Positions 46,271-59,798 are shown, counted from the stretch's first letter. The stretch is 64,000 nucleotides of DNA from Tethya wilhelma (GCA_964030475.1 CAXIPT010000005.1:6627589-6691588), one strand, 5' to 3'. Translations and numbers: made by a program. Notes: generated by a model from the letters alone, not told the origin.

Positions 46271-46533
46271 TAGACCTCTCTGCTCCTGATAATGTCTGTG
46301 TTAAGTGTTTCTCTAAGCCCGGTCCATCCAATGCTAGCGCTGGTGCTGAGAGGTCTGCTAATGAGTGTGTGAGGTGTGGCCAACCATTATTGCTCACTCC
46401 TCATTCTAATTACGATGCCATGGAGGCTCTGAGAGAAGTGTGTCAAGTACGACCTCCTGAGACTGAGTTAGAGGTTGCCTTGCTTGCCGGGTGGCCAGCT
46501 GCAGAACAGTCCTCAGTTCAGAGTAACCCCTAG
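43678..46533 (+). CDS. TAF1C: TAF1C-like RNA polymerase I SL1 subunit
   Basis: Probable subunit of selectivity factor SL1/TIF-IB, which recruits RNA polymerase I to rDNA. The start MAYPVLEFPSW is in the frame that splices correctly to NGHGKCTVRYRSP. WD-like beta-propeller stretches follow: SMETNQYQLLCYATGADLC, HPRSVLLVENFELFSFDLR, ARDPLNPFRVLVTTPTDLL, DVRQPSAPLLGVRHEMPHP. The pattern of a promoter-factor propeller with D-x-R-x-P-x-x-PLL resembles vertebrate TAF1C. The C-terminus has two CxxC pairs (CVKC, CVRC) that could bind zinc. Several introns carry CT runs at the acceptor (43900-43937, 45685-45744, 46245-46270). Assignment rests on remembered resemblance of the propeller region, so confidence is moderate. 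Confidence 0.6.
45357..45466. mobile_element. Possible small MITE in a TAF1C-like intron
   Basis: Imperfect inverted repeat of about 35 bp per arm: TCAGTTATTTGTGAGC...AAGTAAATACT at the left pairs with AATTTACTTGCTTACC...AATAACTGA at the right, with a 6-base gap in one arm. No clear target-site duplication was found, so it may be only a hairpin. Confidence 0.4.
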
Positions 46534-46742
46534 GCTAATTGCATCTTTCAGTGTCACTATAATCAGCTTATTAATGGTGAATGCAATTATTAATTTTTGT
46601 ATTTGTCTGTGCAGTGAGTGTGTATCAATGCATCATCCCATTTATTATCACAATTTGGAGCAATCTTCTTTGACGACCGTTTACCATAAGTGTGGTAATG
46701 GGTCGTACACGCGCAATGTGATGGTGGGCATTAAATAGAATA

Positions 46743-47921
46743 ATGATGGCCTGGTTTGCGCTCGGTTCCTTTCTGCTCGTGGTAGGCGCTGTGGCTGCCG
46801 ACAGCTCATCCAAGCCAGTGACGACCGTGCTGTACGCTAGTTGGCCCGAGACATCGCTACTGCTGGAAACAAGGTGATCTGCTGCCGGCCAGCACCAGTT
46901 GATCATCAATTTTTATAGTTTGATGATCACATTTAACTAATACAGTGAGTTTCTATGGGAGTATGATGAGCGAGTGTTCTGGCAGTTCGTCCAAGAAGTG
47001 GGTGTTCTCAATGCAACCACTGATAAAGGTATGATCCTGCCATCTTGTATGCTTTGTAATGATAAATGTGTTATTAACTATACAGATGTGTATGAGGTAG
47101 CCACTGGAGTGGCCCAGAGGCTCATTCCTGCCTCCATCTACCAGCTGCTGCTCCTCTCTCTCTCTCTTAGAACCTTCTCACCCTCCCTCGAGATGTATCG
47201 CCAGGTACACCATAATGCTCTAATGTAGCTATAATAGGGTACTGCACTCAGAGAATATATCTGTGTGTGTGTGTGTGTGTGTGTGTGTGCCCTTACAGGT
47301 GGCCCAGGAGGAGCTGAGACTGGCTGAGGAGGACATTGACTGTTCATCTTTCGTTAGTGTCAATGGCCGTCTTGACTGCTCTATGGGGAACTTTGATCTG
47401 GGAGCTCAAAATGAAAGGTCAGAGGTCAATCAATTTGTCTGAACTGACCAATCACTTTGTTGTAATGCTAATTTAGAGAAATGTCCGTTTACGATTTTGA
47501 CCACATATACCCTGGTTACCATGGCAACAACTCCAATGGCACACCCCTGGTAATATTATATGCTTGTCTTGGAACTGCTGAGTTTGCAGAAAACCATGAT
47601 CGGCTCTCAAGGCTAGCCCAGGAGCAGCAGATAGGCTATGTGTTCAGGCATTATACCAAGGTAAGCTGGAGTGAGTACCAGCGAGGCTGTTCTAACAAGG
47701 TGTCTCTCTCCTCAGTCCGAGGCAGGCTCCCGGGCGCCCCTCTCTGGCTACGGAGTCCAGCTGTCGGTCAAGAGTACAGAGTACAAGGCCATGGATGACT
47801 CAGAGGTCAAAGGTCATGGCGAATCCCGCCTGTCCGATCAGAAAGATGGAGCTGGTGAAGTTGAAGGGTTTCTCTTTGACACTTTGAAGTAAGTTGGTTG
47901 GTCCTTGCCATCAGTTGATAG

Positions 47922-47962
<41 letters not shown>

Positions 47963-47987
47963 NNNNNNNNNNNNNNNNNNNNNNNNN

Positions 47988-48060
<73 letters not shown>

Positions 48061-50264
48061 GGTCCCTTCATCCTTCGCTGGAGGAGAAGTTGTCTGATTA
48101 TCGATCTCATTTGGTTCAAGGTACCAGGGAGATGCCAGTGCTGAGGCCCTGGCAGATACAAGGTGAGTCCACTGGTGATGGAGAATGGTTAATGAGATTG
48201 TTTTCTTTTTCCTCAGACCTTGGCTTCCAGGCATCCCAGAGGATCTCAGCTGTCCATCCTGATCACGCCCTCAAGGTACTCACTGACCTTGCCCAAAACC
48301 TGCCAATGCAGGCCAAGTAAGTCACTTGTCATGTAGCAGCAGCTGAGCTAGTGTGTGCCGATGTCCCCCCCCCTCTAGGTCATTGTCCAAGACCCTCGTT
48401 GATAAGAAGGTCAGACAAGAGATCCTTGCAAATCAAAAGGTGTGTATGTGATCGTTGTCAAGAGTGTGGGATAATGGTTGCTATGGTGGTTGCTAGGTGA
48501 TGTCACCACTAGGAGTGGAGCCTGGAGATAACGTGCTACTACTGAACAACATGATTCTCCAACTGGAACACACAGACATCTTCCAGTAGGTGTTGAAATT
48601 GAGTTGGTAAAGGGTCGTCACTGCTGTTTGTTTCTGTTTAGATTGCTGGGTATTCTGATGTCAGAAGTCCAATTATTGGAGGGTCTCCAGTCGTTATCCA
48701 TCCACCCTGACCACCACCTCTCCCTGCTCTCCCTCCCGATGCACGCCACGGAAGCCAGGAGCTATGCCCTCGATGTCCGCAATGAATCAGTTGTGGTAAG
48801 TTGGTGTGTGCAGCTGGTCAATGTATTGTGATTAACTGGTGCATGCAATGGCTGCAGTTCATCAATGATCTGGAGAAGGAGAAGCTCTACTCCTCTTGGC
48901 CCTCTTCTCTCAGACAGGTGAGACACACCCCCATTCCTCCATGACACAATATGATGTCACGTGTGCGTCTGTGTGTGTAGTTTCTCCAGCCAACTTACCC
49001 GGGAATGCTGCGCCAAATTGCCAGGAACGTCTTCAATATTGTGAGTTGACCAATGACATCATTGTTGTTATGTAATGGTTTGAGTCGACCTGCACTTGTA
49101 GGTGTTCATGTTTGACCCCTTGACCTCTGAGGGAGCTGAACTGGTTGAGTACATCAAGCTGTTCTTGGACCATCTCGTCCCAGCTCGTCTGGGGGTGCTG
49201 CTAGTGCCTCAGGGGATGGAAGAAGGAGGTGTGGCAATCTGTCGAGGGTTCAACTACCTCATTCAGCACAAGAGTCCCCGGGAAGCATTTAAATGGCTTC
49301 GTAAGTTGTATGACTTGGTTCCTTCCCCCGGTAACCTCACTGAGGGGTTGGTGAGAGAGAACTTTGAGAAGAAGTTCAAGTCATTTTCTCTGGAGGAAGT
49401 TTTCACTGAACATCAAGATACACTGTGCAGGGTGAGGTCCTCCCAGTTGCCATAGCAACAAGATTAACCTGATTGTATTGGTCATAGAAATCAGTGGAGT
49501 TCTTTAACGAGAAGGGGCTGGATTCATTACCCCAAGTCCTGATCAATGGAGTACAGCTGGATATGGAGGAGGTGTGTGTGATCTCTCAGTTGTATCAATC
49601 AATGTTGAAATCACTTCTTTATCGACAGGATCTTGAGTCAGCTGTTGTCATGGCGATGCAAAGACAGACCTATGAAGTCCAGCAAAGTCTGTTTATGGTA
49701 AGGAATTCCCTGATAGTGGCTGTTTCCTAGCACCTGATGTTCCTGCAGAAGAGGCTCACCGATAAGGATGATGTCTATGAATACTTCATGACCAAATCCA
49801 ATGTTCTATCTCGACTCAACAGACATGTGGTTGCCAATGGCAACATCTATGATCTCAGTGGGCCAGGTAGGTAGGCAGTGAGCCTGTGTTTGTATCCTCT
49901 AACGTTACTCACTGTCTGTTTGTGCAGTGCCAGCTGAAGGTAGCACACTGGAGCACCTCTCCACCAATCAGATTGCAGCTCTAGTGACGCATCAGTTGAA
50001 GTACTTCTACCGTAAAAAAGGTAACAATTTCCTGCCCCTCTAATTATGATGGTGATGATGCCATCTCTTGTCCACAGGGGAGTTCTCCACAAAGGAGTTG
50101 AGTGTGTGGCTCCTAGCTGACCTCAGCTCAACCCAGGCCAGAGAGACGGCACTCTCTGCCATCAATTATGCCGTGAGTCTTCACCTCTTATCTTTAGGCC
50201 CTGGCAAATTATTCTCAAAAGTTTACCNATTATAGCTGACCACTTTATCATCATAGCCTCACCC

Positions 50265-50300
<36 letters not shown>

Positions 50301-50648
50301 TGGTCTACCATTGACATGATTTATTTATTGCATGCTCTAGCCTTTTCTGCATGGCTGTATTGGTGAGTCCACCAATGTGAACAGCTCTGATACACACACA
50401 CTCACATTTGTTGATATGCATTAGAGCTTCATCTCAGTAATGGCCTCCAAATATGGATTTGCCTATGAGCTGGTGGAGTACCAATGGCCCCGCTGGCTCC
50501 ACGCTCAGACAGAGAAACAGAGGATCATATGGGGGTACAAAATTCTCTTTCTTGATGTCCTCTTTCCACTCAACCTAAAGAAGATCATATTTGTGGATGC
50601 TGACCAGGTTAGTTCACTATTCTCTGTTGCACTTATTGTTTAATAATT

Positions 50649-50686
<38 letters not shown>

Positions 50687-51400
50687 GTACAGATTGTACG
50701 TGCTGATTTGAAGGAGCTGCTTGAGCTTCCGTTGGATGGAGCTCCCTATGGCTACACTCCATTCTGTAACAGCCGACCTGACATGGCTGGATTCAGGTAA
50801 CCGGTCTCACTCCAGGCAACATCAACTGTTGCATGATATGTGTGTGTGTGTCTCCATGTAGGTTCTGGGAGAGTGGCTATTGGAAGAACCATCTTGGTAA
50901 TCGCCGATACCACATCAGTGCCCTCTATGTGGTGGACTTGCAGCGGTTCCGTCAGATTGGTGCTGGGGACAGGCTGAGGGGGCAGTACCAGGCCCTCTCC
51001 CAGGACCCTAACTCCCTGGCCAACCTCGACCAGGACCTCCCTAACAACATGATCCATGCTGTCCCCATCAAGTCTCTTCCTCAGGAGTGGCTCTGGTGTG
51101 AGACGTGGTGCTCCCAGGAATCAAAGGCAGCTGCCAAGACCATCGATCTCGTTAGTTTATCCCCCCACCAACAAACACACACACACACACACACACACAG
51201 TCAGTGAGTCTTCTCACTTGTTTTATATTCTGCAGTGCAATAACCCACTGACCAAGGAGCCCAAGTTAAAGAGTGCTGTGAGGATAGTTCCCGAGTGGAG
51301 CGATTACGACAGTGAGATCAAAGAGCTGTGGGAGGAGTACCACAAGACCACACCCACTGAGGACACCTCAAAACAAACACACACTCATACTGAATTATGA
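46743..51400 (+). CDS. UGGT1: UDP-glucose:glycoprotein glucosyltransferase (middle missing)
   Basis: ER folding sensor that reglucosylates misfolded N-glycoproteins for calnexin binding. A signal peptide ([16 protein letters not shown]) precedes thioredoxin-like regions ([55 protein letters not shown]). The C-terminus is the GT24 catalytic domain ([36 protein letters not shown] with the DxD metal site, [37 protein letters not shown]). The last residues, HTEL, are a KDEL-like ER retrieval signal. Between exons ending LSAINYA and [12 protein letters not shown], roughly 500 residues of the usual protein are absent at N50228, including the start of the catalytic domain. That is an assembly gap rather than a deletion, in my reading. 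Confidence 0.93.
47925..48059 (+). repeat. (CT)n microsatellite with a 25-N gap
   Basis: Longest CT tract in the window, inside a UGGT intron and ending at the acceptor. The 25 N (47963-47987) are a placeholder, so true length is unknown. Confidence 0.9.
50228..50228. other. Single-N junction hiding a large gap in UGGT
   Basis: No flanking duplication is present here, unlike at the other junctions. The coding sequence on the two sides is far from contiguous in the protein, so sequence was lost rather than doubled. Confidence 0.85.
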
Positions 51401-51521
51401 ATCAATTGTCATTTCTAATTTAACGTATTGAGTTGATCAATAAAGTAATTTTGAACATTAAATTAAGTTTTATATTATGGTCATACAGCAGGATGCGCTC
51501 CTGATAATCGCGACCCCATAA

Positions 51522-54488
51522 ATGCAGCTAATCATCGGTGTCCGCGGCTGCTGGCAGTACGTCGAGGTGGATCTGGTGGAGGGCTGTTTGCCCACCGTAG
51601 GAGGTAGGCAGATAGAAGAGCAGAACATCGAGCCAGCTCTCTGGTTCAAAGTACGTGAGCATATGCCATGCATTCAAGACTGAGAGCATGTGTTGTGGTG
51701 CATCCATGGTTACATGTAGGTGCTGGTGCTGGAGAATGTGTGTGTGGACTGCTCAGAGAGGGTCATATCGTGGTCTGTGAAGCCACTCCTCCAGTCTTCT
51801 CCGGCTGCTGCTCCCGAGCACATCATGGTGTCCGATGCCACGCCCACACAAACAGTTGAGCATTCCTTGAACACTTCAATGGCTTCTGTCCATTCTATCC
51901 TTTCCTCTCGAACTCTCTCTCCTATCCGTGGTGTGTCTGTTGCCCCTGGCAACCACTCCCTCATGGCGCCTCACGACGGGGAGGTTGGTCTTTGTACCGA
52001 TGACCTCCAGAGCCTGTTTGAGCTCTCAGAGGTCCTCTACAGGGTCAAGAGTTCAGCATCCAGTCCTCAGACTAGCAGAGCAGCCAGAGTGGTAGGTTGG
52101 GTCGCCCCTCTCGTTAGCCTGCTAATCATTGTCAGCTGGTTGTGTTGGTTAGGAGCACAAGTCTTGGGCGAAGCTGCTCCACTGCTACTTGCTGCCTCTG
52201 ATCACCCTCTATCGCGAGGACCTGGAGGGGGTCCGCTCTGCCTGCAGCCACCACACCCAACAGCTGGAGCTGCTCGACCAGAGGATGCTGGACACCTCTG
52301 AGAAGACAATGAAGGTACCTGTGTGAGTCGTCTCTCTGTTGCTGCCATGATGGCCTGTTCTCTGTAGATGAAGGAGAAGCTCTCCCAGCTCCACCACCAG
52401 CTCCTGCCGAGGGTCAAGGAGTGGGCGGAACACAAGCAGTGCTCTCACAAGTTCCTCTCCATTGTGACCTCTGACCTCCAACTGACAGAGGACAATGCCC
52501 GGGTCATGGTGAGTGTGTCATACTATTGTGACCAGTGAATTGAATACAGTAGTGAGGGGCTGTTTGTGCCATACTATCAGGACATACATAGTGTTTTGAA
52601 TACAATAGTTGGTTGGGAAAAGCTGTTTCTTGATAATCATTTGTTTGTGTGATGATTGTCTCAGATCCACTCCTCCCAGAGGAACCTTGACCTCCTCACT
52701 AGCCCTCACTCCAATGATCTGGCAGAGAAGATCAGAGCAGACATGATACGAGGGGAGCAGCTGCTGGTCAGTTCCCTGGAGCTGAGGTCTTCTCTGGAAG
52801 GTTTGATGTCCACTCTTGAATTGGGGCGAGGTTCGCTCCATGATGACCAGCAGGAGAGCTGGCTACTCCAGCACACTTACATCCAGTGGCACAGCCAGCT
52901 GGCAGCATTGAGAGCTACCTCTGCCGACCTCTCTAGAAAGAAGGTGTGCTGTAAACTGGTTGTTCTGTCTTTGATGTCACTACTTGTGTCTCTACCTGTA
53001 GGTACTGGCTCTGAGTGTCCGTGAAGCACTGGAGCAAACGCTGTCCAGCCTTCAAGACGGCCGTCCTACCACTGGCGTTGATGTTGGCTTACTAGGAGGC
53101 CATTCCACCGATGGTAAGATACACTGGCTAGCTGCACACACAGGCTGGCTCACTTTCCCATTGCTGCAGTTCTAGCAAATGGTGATCGCGGTGACATCAC
53201 TGATGGTGCTGGCAGAGAATATCTCACTCTTAAGGATCAGATTGAAAAGGTTCTGGCTGTAGTTATTAATGTTAACTGGTAATGAATTAATAATGTCCTT
53301 TTCACACATTATTAGTTACTTCAAGAGCGGTCGTCAGTGGCTGCCAGAAAGCACTCCTCCTTCTGCTCGAGCCTCACTCAGAGTTGGCTAGCAACACCCT
53401 CACAACCGTAAGACAGAACTGGGGTTACCATAGCAACAGATAATGTGTAACAATTGTTGGATTTCCAGTGATGACAAAGCTGCATTAAAAGGTCAAGGGT
53501 CATCAATAGACTTACAAGAATTGGCGGTAGTTGTGAAGGGACATTTTGAAGAGGTACACACTTGATCCCTCGGCTCACATGATCCATGTATGATGTAATA
53601 GTTTATTCCTGAAGATGGTTCGTGAGCTGTGCGACCATTTCAACAGTCACCAGACGGAGTTCCTTCAGCAGGCATGGCTGTGCTATGAGAGGATCTTCTT
53701 TGAGCTGTTCTCATCCGCCATCATGGCTTGCTATGAGGTGACACCCACCTTTGGCTAGTACCTCACATCACAGGCTGCTATAATTACATTCTTGTAGGTT
53801 CACTACTCCAAGCAGTGTGAGCAGCTGATGTTGAACACACTCAGTGCCTCTCTGGTGGAGCCTCAGTACCTGGGCCTGGCCATTGGAGACACCTCTCTCC
53901 ATCTCTTCCCCGCGAGGACCTTTGACGAGGTCCTCCATCTCTACCAGCACCTCTCTGACGATGAGAGCACACCCACTGAAGGCCATTCCAGTGAAGAGTT
54001 TGAAGAGTTCTTTGGAGGTGTTGTCTCCGACATCGACTCCCTCTCTCTGTCCTTCTCCCCACTTGATAGACTCCAACTGCTGACATCGGCCTTCCGCAAG
54101 TTGATGGCTTCTCTGTCTCGCATTAAACTGGCTCCACTAGTGGCCCAGTCATTAGAGGATGGTATATAATTATAAGACCACAATCCTAGCTGTCACATCC
54201 CACGCATTGACTGCTATAGGCTCAGATAGCTTGTATATCAGTTTACATGTTTATTCTATTGCTGCAGGCTCAGATACGGTGGATATCAGTTTAGCTGCCG
54301 TCAGTTGTGACGAGATGCTGCCTGTGCTGGTGTTGGTCCTACTCCAATTAAAGCCCACCCTCCTCTCCCGGCTCCACCTTCATTGCTCACTTCTTTCGGA
54401 CTATATTGCATCCTTTCTCTCTCCTGGTTGGCATGGTTACAGTCTAGCTGCATTCTCATCTGCTCTTCATGTTCTCAAAAAATTATAA
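51522..54488 (+). CDS. VPS9-domain protein, probable Rab5-family exchange factor
   Basis: The start MQLIIGVRGCWQYVEVD is followed by a region I do not recognise, with Ser-rich stretches and helical or coiled segments (KMKEKLSQLHHQLLPRVKEW, LLVSSLELRSSLEGLMSTL, EMVRELCDHFNSHQTEFLQ). The C-terminus fits a VPS9 domain: SPLDRLQLLTSAFRKLMASL, then SCDEMLPVLVLVLLQLKPTLL with the conserved acidic D-E-L/M-LPVL core, and GYSLAAFSSALHVLKKL. VPS9 domains catalyse nucleotide exchange on Rab5/Rab21. No ankyrin, RIN SH2 or ALS2 repeats are seen. VPS9D1 is one possible relative. About a dozen exons with short introns. It is convergent with the CH-domain gene. Confidence 0.65.
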
Positions 54489-54721
54489 ATTTTGTATTAT
54501 ATTTTTTTACAAAAATTTTTTGATTCAATTCAATTTTGTCTCTAGTGCAAAAAGTGATACATTTCTAGAACATAAAAATATCAGGAAGTCTAAAACATGA
54601 ACTACAATGATTTGTGCTAGTGACACAAAGTGCTGACGGTGCAATATCTATAGCTAGCTACTGCCTGATTTTATGGTCACTTCATGTACATACTTCTGTT
54701 GCTATAGCAACCACCTTGATT
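54489..54721. other. Convergent 3' spacer
   Basis: AT-rich, no exon; the 3' UTRs of the VPS9 and CH-domain genes face each other here. Confidence 0.5.
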
Positions 54722-56072
54722 CTACTGTGCTAGAGCTTCACGTTCTTTTCTCCTGCGCTCTCTCTCGGCCTTCCTCTGAGCTGCCCGCTCCTCGTAGGTC
54801 AGCTGACCCGACTCCCTGCAATGATATAAGTTACAATAATGACAACTGCAGCTATAATTGACATCCACCTACCCAGAGTCAATTTCTTGTTGGCGTTTCT
54901 CCCTCTCTGCTTTACGACGTGCTGCTCTCTCTTCGTAGGTGAGCTCCCCAGTGGGCGAGGGAGTGCTCTTGGCAGCGGGAGAGGGCTCCCTCCACGACCC
55001 TCCATCACTCTCATCAACAGAGATGCCCAGCTTGCTGAAGAGTAAGGCCATGTTGGTGAATGTTGAGCTCGGCTCGTCCTCCATACCTGGCAGGTGAACC
55101 ACTCTAGCCTGCAACACAAACAACAACCATAAATTATGTGCATGCACTTTGACCCAGCGACCGTCTTACTCTGATGAGGTCCACGAGGAAGTCGCGGATG
55201 GTGTGAGGGCTCTTGGCCAGGATGTTGTCAATGGAGTCCTCCTCAACACGACAACCTATGGCTCTGGCTGACTCGATGACGAGGGTCATGTTCTCCTGGA
55301 GAGCCTCATCTCGCTGGTCTGTTGACATGGAGGCAGACACTTTAGTGAGAGCTCTCAAATCCACCGTGTTACGAACAGACTTGTTGATGAGCTTACTGTA
55401 CGTGTGTGTGAGAGAGATAGCCAGTTTAGGGTGTAGAGGAACTGGTATACATAACAAACAAGATGGTTATTTGTAAGAGCAAAGAACCTCCATTTGAAAT
55501 GAATTGTTTCCCACACAAACTGTACACTGAGCCACAATGTTGCACTAATAGTGCACGGGCTAGCTACATTCCATTGTTCCCATTACATGTGTAGGAGGGA
55601 ATGCTATCGACTAATGAACCATGTCAATTGTACACAATAATAAACAGCAGATCAAATTACACTCACCACAGGTTGGTTGGGTCTGAGCAGGTGTCGTAGA
55701 GAGCCTTCCCTCGGACTGGCATGGGAGGCTCCACTCCCAGCTCCTGGTTCACGTAGGCCACAAGGTACTTCTGCAATTCTTCATTGGAAAGAGGGGTGCT
55801 ATCTTCCGAGGTGTCTTCAGCTTTGACCTTTGACCTTGCTGTGAGCTTCTGGTAGTCTGCCAGTGTACGAGGTTGGGTGGATGAATGCTACAAGAGAGAG
55901 GGAGATGGGCAGGGTAGGCTGGCTGAGTGCCCAAATACATTCAGGATGAGTTAATGGACAACATTTACTGTTAAAGCATTCCTCAGAGCAAATAAACCAA
56001 TTACCATGTACCTTTATGAGATGCATTAAAGAAGACAGACTACCATATATGGACGCACCATTAGTAAGCTGA

Positions 56073-56131
<59 letters not shown>

Positions 56132-57700
56132 GTTTACCGCTGAATCACGAGATGATTTGCCTGAAACAAAACAGAAACAATAAACAAGGGTTATGAGATG
56201 AGATGTTTTGAGGTCTCACTGTAATCTGTGTCCTCTTTGGGACTGCTGGGTTGGTCCACTTCTACTCCTGAGCCCTCCTCAGTGTGTTCTTCTTCAGCAG
56301 GTGGTGGTGGAGGGCTGGGATCAGTGCCTTCCTCTCCCAGTCCCACGTCAGGCACACCATCTGTGGTCTCCTCCTCCTCCTCGGGGGGTCCACTCGGAGG
56401 CTCGGGGGACGGGGGAGGGGACACAGGGGCCTCTTCCTGTTCCTCAGGAGGGATGTCTGGCTCATCGACACCCGATGGCTTGCTCTGTTCAGGAGTGGGT
56501 GGAGGAGTGGGGCTCCTGGGCCTGGTCACTGGGGAGTGAGCCTGAGGGCTAGCAGCACTCTCTGATTTCTTAGAGGGAGCCTGTGGAATAGGGAGTGACA
56601 GGTCTCTTATCTTAGAACAACATTCCTCACATTCCTCAGCAGCCACTACTCACTGGTTTGCTCTCACTGCTGTCTTCTTGGAAGACATAATTCTTAGGAG
56701 ATGGTCTGTTCACAGGTGCTGTGCTGCCAGCAAACCGATTGTAGCCAGTAGCTCCTTTCTTTGGCCTCCCTACTTGTTGGCCTCTCTCCTTCTTTCTTTT
56801 CCTGATCTCCTGTCTAATGGCGGACCTCTGGTCATACTCCACAGCCTCTGCCAACTGAACATCAATGATCCATTTCATGACAGATCATTAGAGTTAGCAA
56901 TCCACTCACCATTTTCTCCAATGTGGCATCATCATACTGATCATAACTCGCCATCTCTNTCTCACTGTAATCTGTGTCCTCTTTGGGACTGCTGGGTTGG
57001 TCCACTTCTACTCCTGAGCCCTCCTCAGTGTGTTCTTCTTCAGCAGGTGGTGGTGGAGGGCTGGGATCAGTGCCTTCCTCTCCCAGTCCCACGTCAGGCA
57101 CACCATCTGTGGTCTCCTCCTCCTCCTCGGGGGGTCCACTCGGAGGCTCGGGGGACGGGGGAGGGGACACAGGGGCCTCTTCCTGTTCCTCAGGAGGGAT
57201 GTCTGGCTCATCGACACCCGATGGCTTGCTCTGTTCAGGAGTGGGTGGAGGAGTGGGGCTCCTGGGCCTGGTCACTGGGGAGTGAGCCTGAGGGCTAGCA
57301 GCACTCTCTGATTTCTTAGAGGGAGCCTGTGGAATAGGGAGTGACAGGTCTCTTATCTTAGAACAACATTCCTCACATTCCTCAGCAGCCACTACTCACT
57401 GGTTTGCTCTCACTGCTGTCTTCTTGGAAGACATAATTCTTAGGAGATGGTCTGTTCACAGGTGCTGTGCTGCCAGCAAACCGATTGTAGCCAGTAGCTC
57501 CTTTCTTTGGCCTCCCTACTTGTTGGCCTCTCTCCTTCTTTCTTTTCCTGATCTCCTGTCTAATGGCGGACCTCTGGTCATACTCCACAGCCTCTGCCAA
57601 CTGAACATCAATGATCCATTTCATGACAGATCATTAGAGTTAGCAATCCACTCACCATTTTCTCCAATGTGGCATCATCATACTGATCATAACTCGCCAT
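54722..57700 (-). CDS. Smoothelin-like / fimbrin-type CH-domain protein
   Basis: Predicted actin-associated protein. The start MASYDQYDDATLEKM leads into LAEAVEYDQRSAIRQEIRK, resembling the smoothelin N-terminal motif. A long acidic Pro/Glu/Ser-rich linker follows (PPTPEQSKPSG, PEPPSGPPEEEEE). Next is one calponin-homology domain of fimbrin/plastin type (LCKLINKSVRNTVDLRAL, ALQENMTLVIESARAIGC, FLVDLIR). The C-terminus has two copies of LTYEERAAxRKAERExR, the second ending at the stop. The Pro/Glu exon and neighbouring exons (56214-56958) are duplicated at 56960-57704 by an assembly join. A (CA)n tract lies in an intron at 56071-56130. I cannot name an exact orthologue. Confidence 0.68.
56071..56130. 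repeat. (CA)n microsatellite
   Basis: About 30 CA units on the plus strand within an intron of the CH-domain gene (TG on its coding strand). Confidence 0.92.
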
Positions 57701-57704
57701 CTCT
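56214..57704. other. Unmerged contig overlap around N56959 (745-bp direct duplication)
   Basis: Bases 56214-56958 are repeated at 56960-57704 with a constant 746-bp offset and one N between. The left copy stops in the first codons of the CH-domain gene (GCCATCTCT), so only the right copy has the upstream region. Confidence 0.9.
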
Positions 57705-57916
57705 CTCTCTCTCTCTGTGGTTCCCAGCTAGCACTCTCAGACGCTCAGGAGCAGAAAATACCAAGCAGCTTATATAGCATGCACACGCCCACTCACACGA
57801 GATCGAATCGACCCTTTCCACATGGTGTATCAAAAAATTTTAATGCAAAAATAATTTGTTCATACAAACACAATGCAGCATGTCCATGGCTGGAAAATAT
57901 TACACATGTATTGTCC

Positions 57917-58992
<1,076 letters not shown>

Positions 58993-59176
58993 CCTCGCCT
59001 CAGCTGCAGCTTCAATGCAAGCTTATGTCACGTGACAAAATTGTGCCGAGTCAGCAAATATTTACAGGTTCAAATACTCCTGATCACACAATCTTCCAGC
59101 AGCTCAGTCGCTGTGTTTTATCTGAGGCTGAATTAATGGTTGCATGAGGAAAGCTAAGGGTATTCTACTTTAGGTG

Positions 59177-59798
59177 ATGTCTCAGTACGAAAATTTCTTG
59201 GGAGCTGTTCTCAAAGACTTTGATGGTCGACTCCAAGCTTGTCAGAAATCAGCAGAAGATAATATGAAAGGTATGCATCGTAACATTTACAGTAAGACCG
59301 TTTTCTGATGGGTGGATGCTTGGGTTGTAGCTTACGAGAGTTACTGCAGTGAGTTGAGGAGGCAGTTGGAGTTGGTAGAGGCCGAGAGGGACCAGCTCCA
59401 GACCAAGGTGGAGAGCCAGCGCTCTTCCATGGGAGGGGATGTGTTGCAACTACTGTCACAAATGACAGCCCTCTCAGTGACACTGGCCAGCGATACTGCC
59501 ACTGAGACACTCTACCAGTGTCAGCTGCTGGAGGGAGCCTTGGCAGGTACTGCTGTGTTGCCATGGTTACCAGATTACGTGTGTATATATATATATATAT
59601 GTGGTCATTACCTCAGGCCTGGTGTTTTCATTGAGATTGTCCAAGAGCAGTTGGGAGTATCAGTACGAACCACAGCCACCCTCTAGCACTCTCGCAACTG
59701 GTCAGTTTGCCAGCTCTCTCTTCTTCCCAGACTACATGCTCAGCAGGTTTCTCACTAGTCTACTCTCAGCAACATTCTCAAAACAATCATCACATTAA
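59177..59798 (+). CDS. Small coiled-coil plus globular protein, possibly a kinetochore Spc24/25-type subunit
   Basis: About 160 aa. The start MSQYENFLGAVLKDFDG is followed by a long coiled coil (AYESYCSELRRQLELVEAE, DQLQTKVESQR). The C-terminal part (GLVFSLRLSKSSWEYQYEP, YMLSRFLTSLLSATFSK) could be a small RWD-like globular domain. The layout of coiled coil plus W-x-Y near a short C-terminal domain recalls Spc24, but identity is weak and I offer it only as a hypothesis. It is divergent from EBPL (184 bp between starts). Its stop codon lies 15 bp from the stop of DTYMK on the other strand. Confidence 0.6.

Noticed and set aside
56208..57311. Plus-strand ORFs opposite the Pro/Glu-rich exon
   Set aside because: They are shadows of the minus-strand coding exon, whose splice sites and domains fit a real protein.
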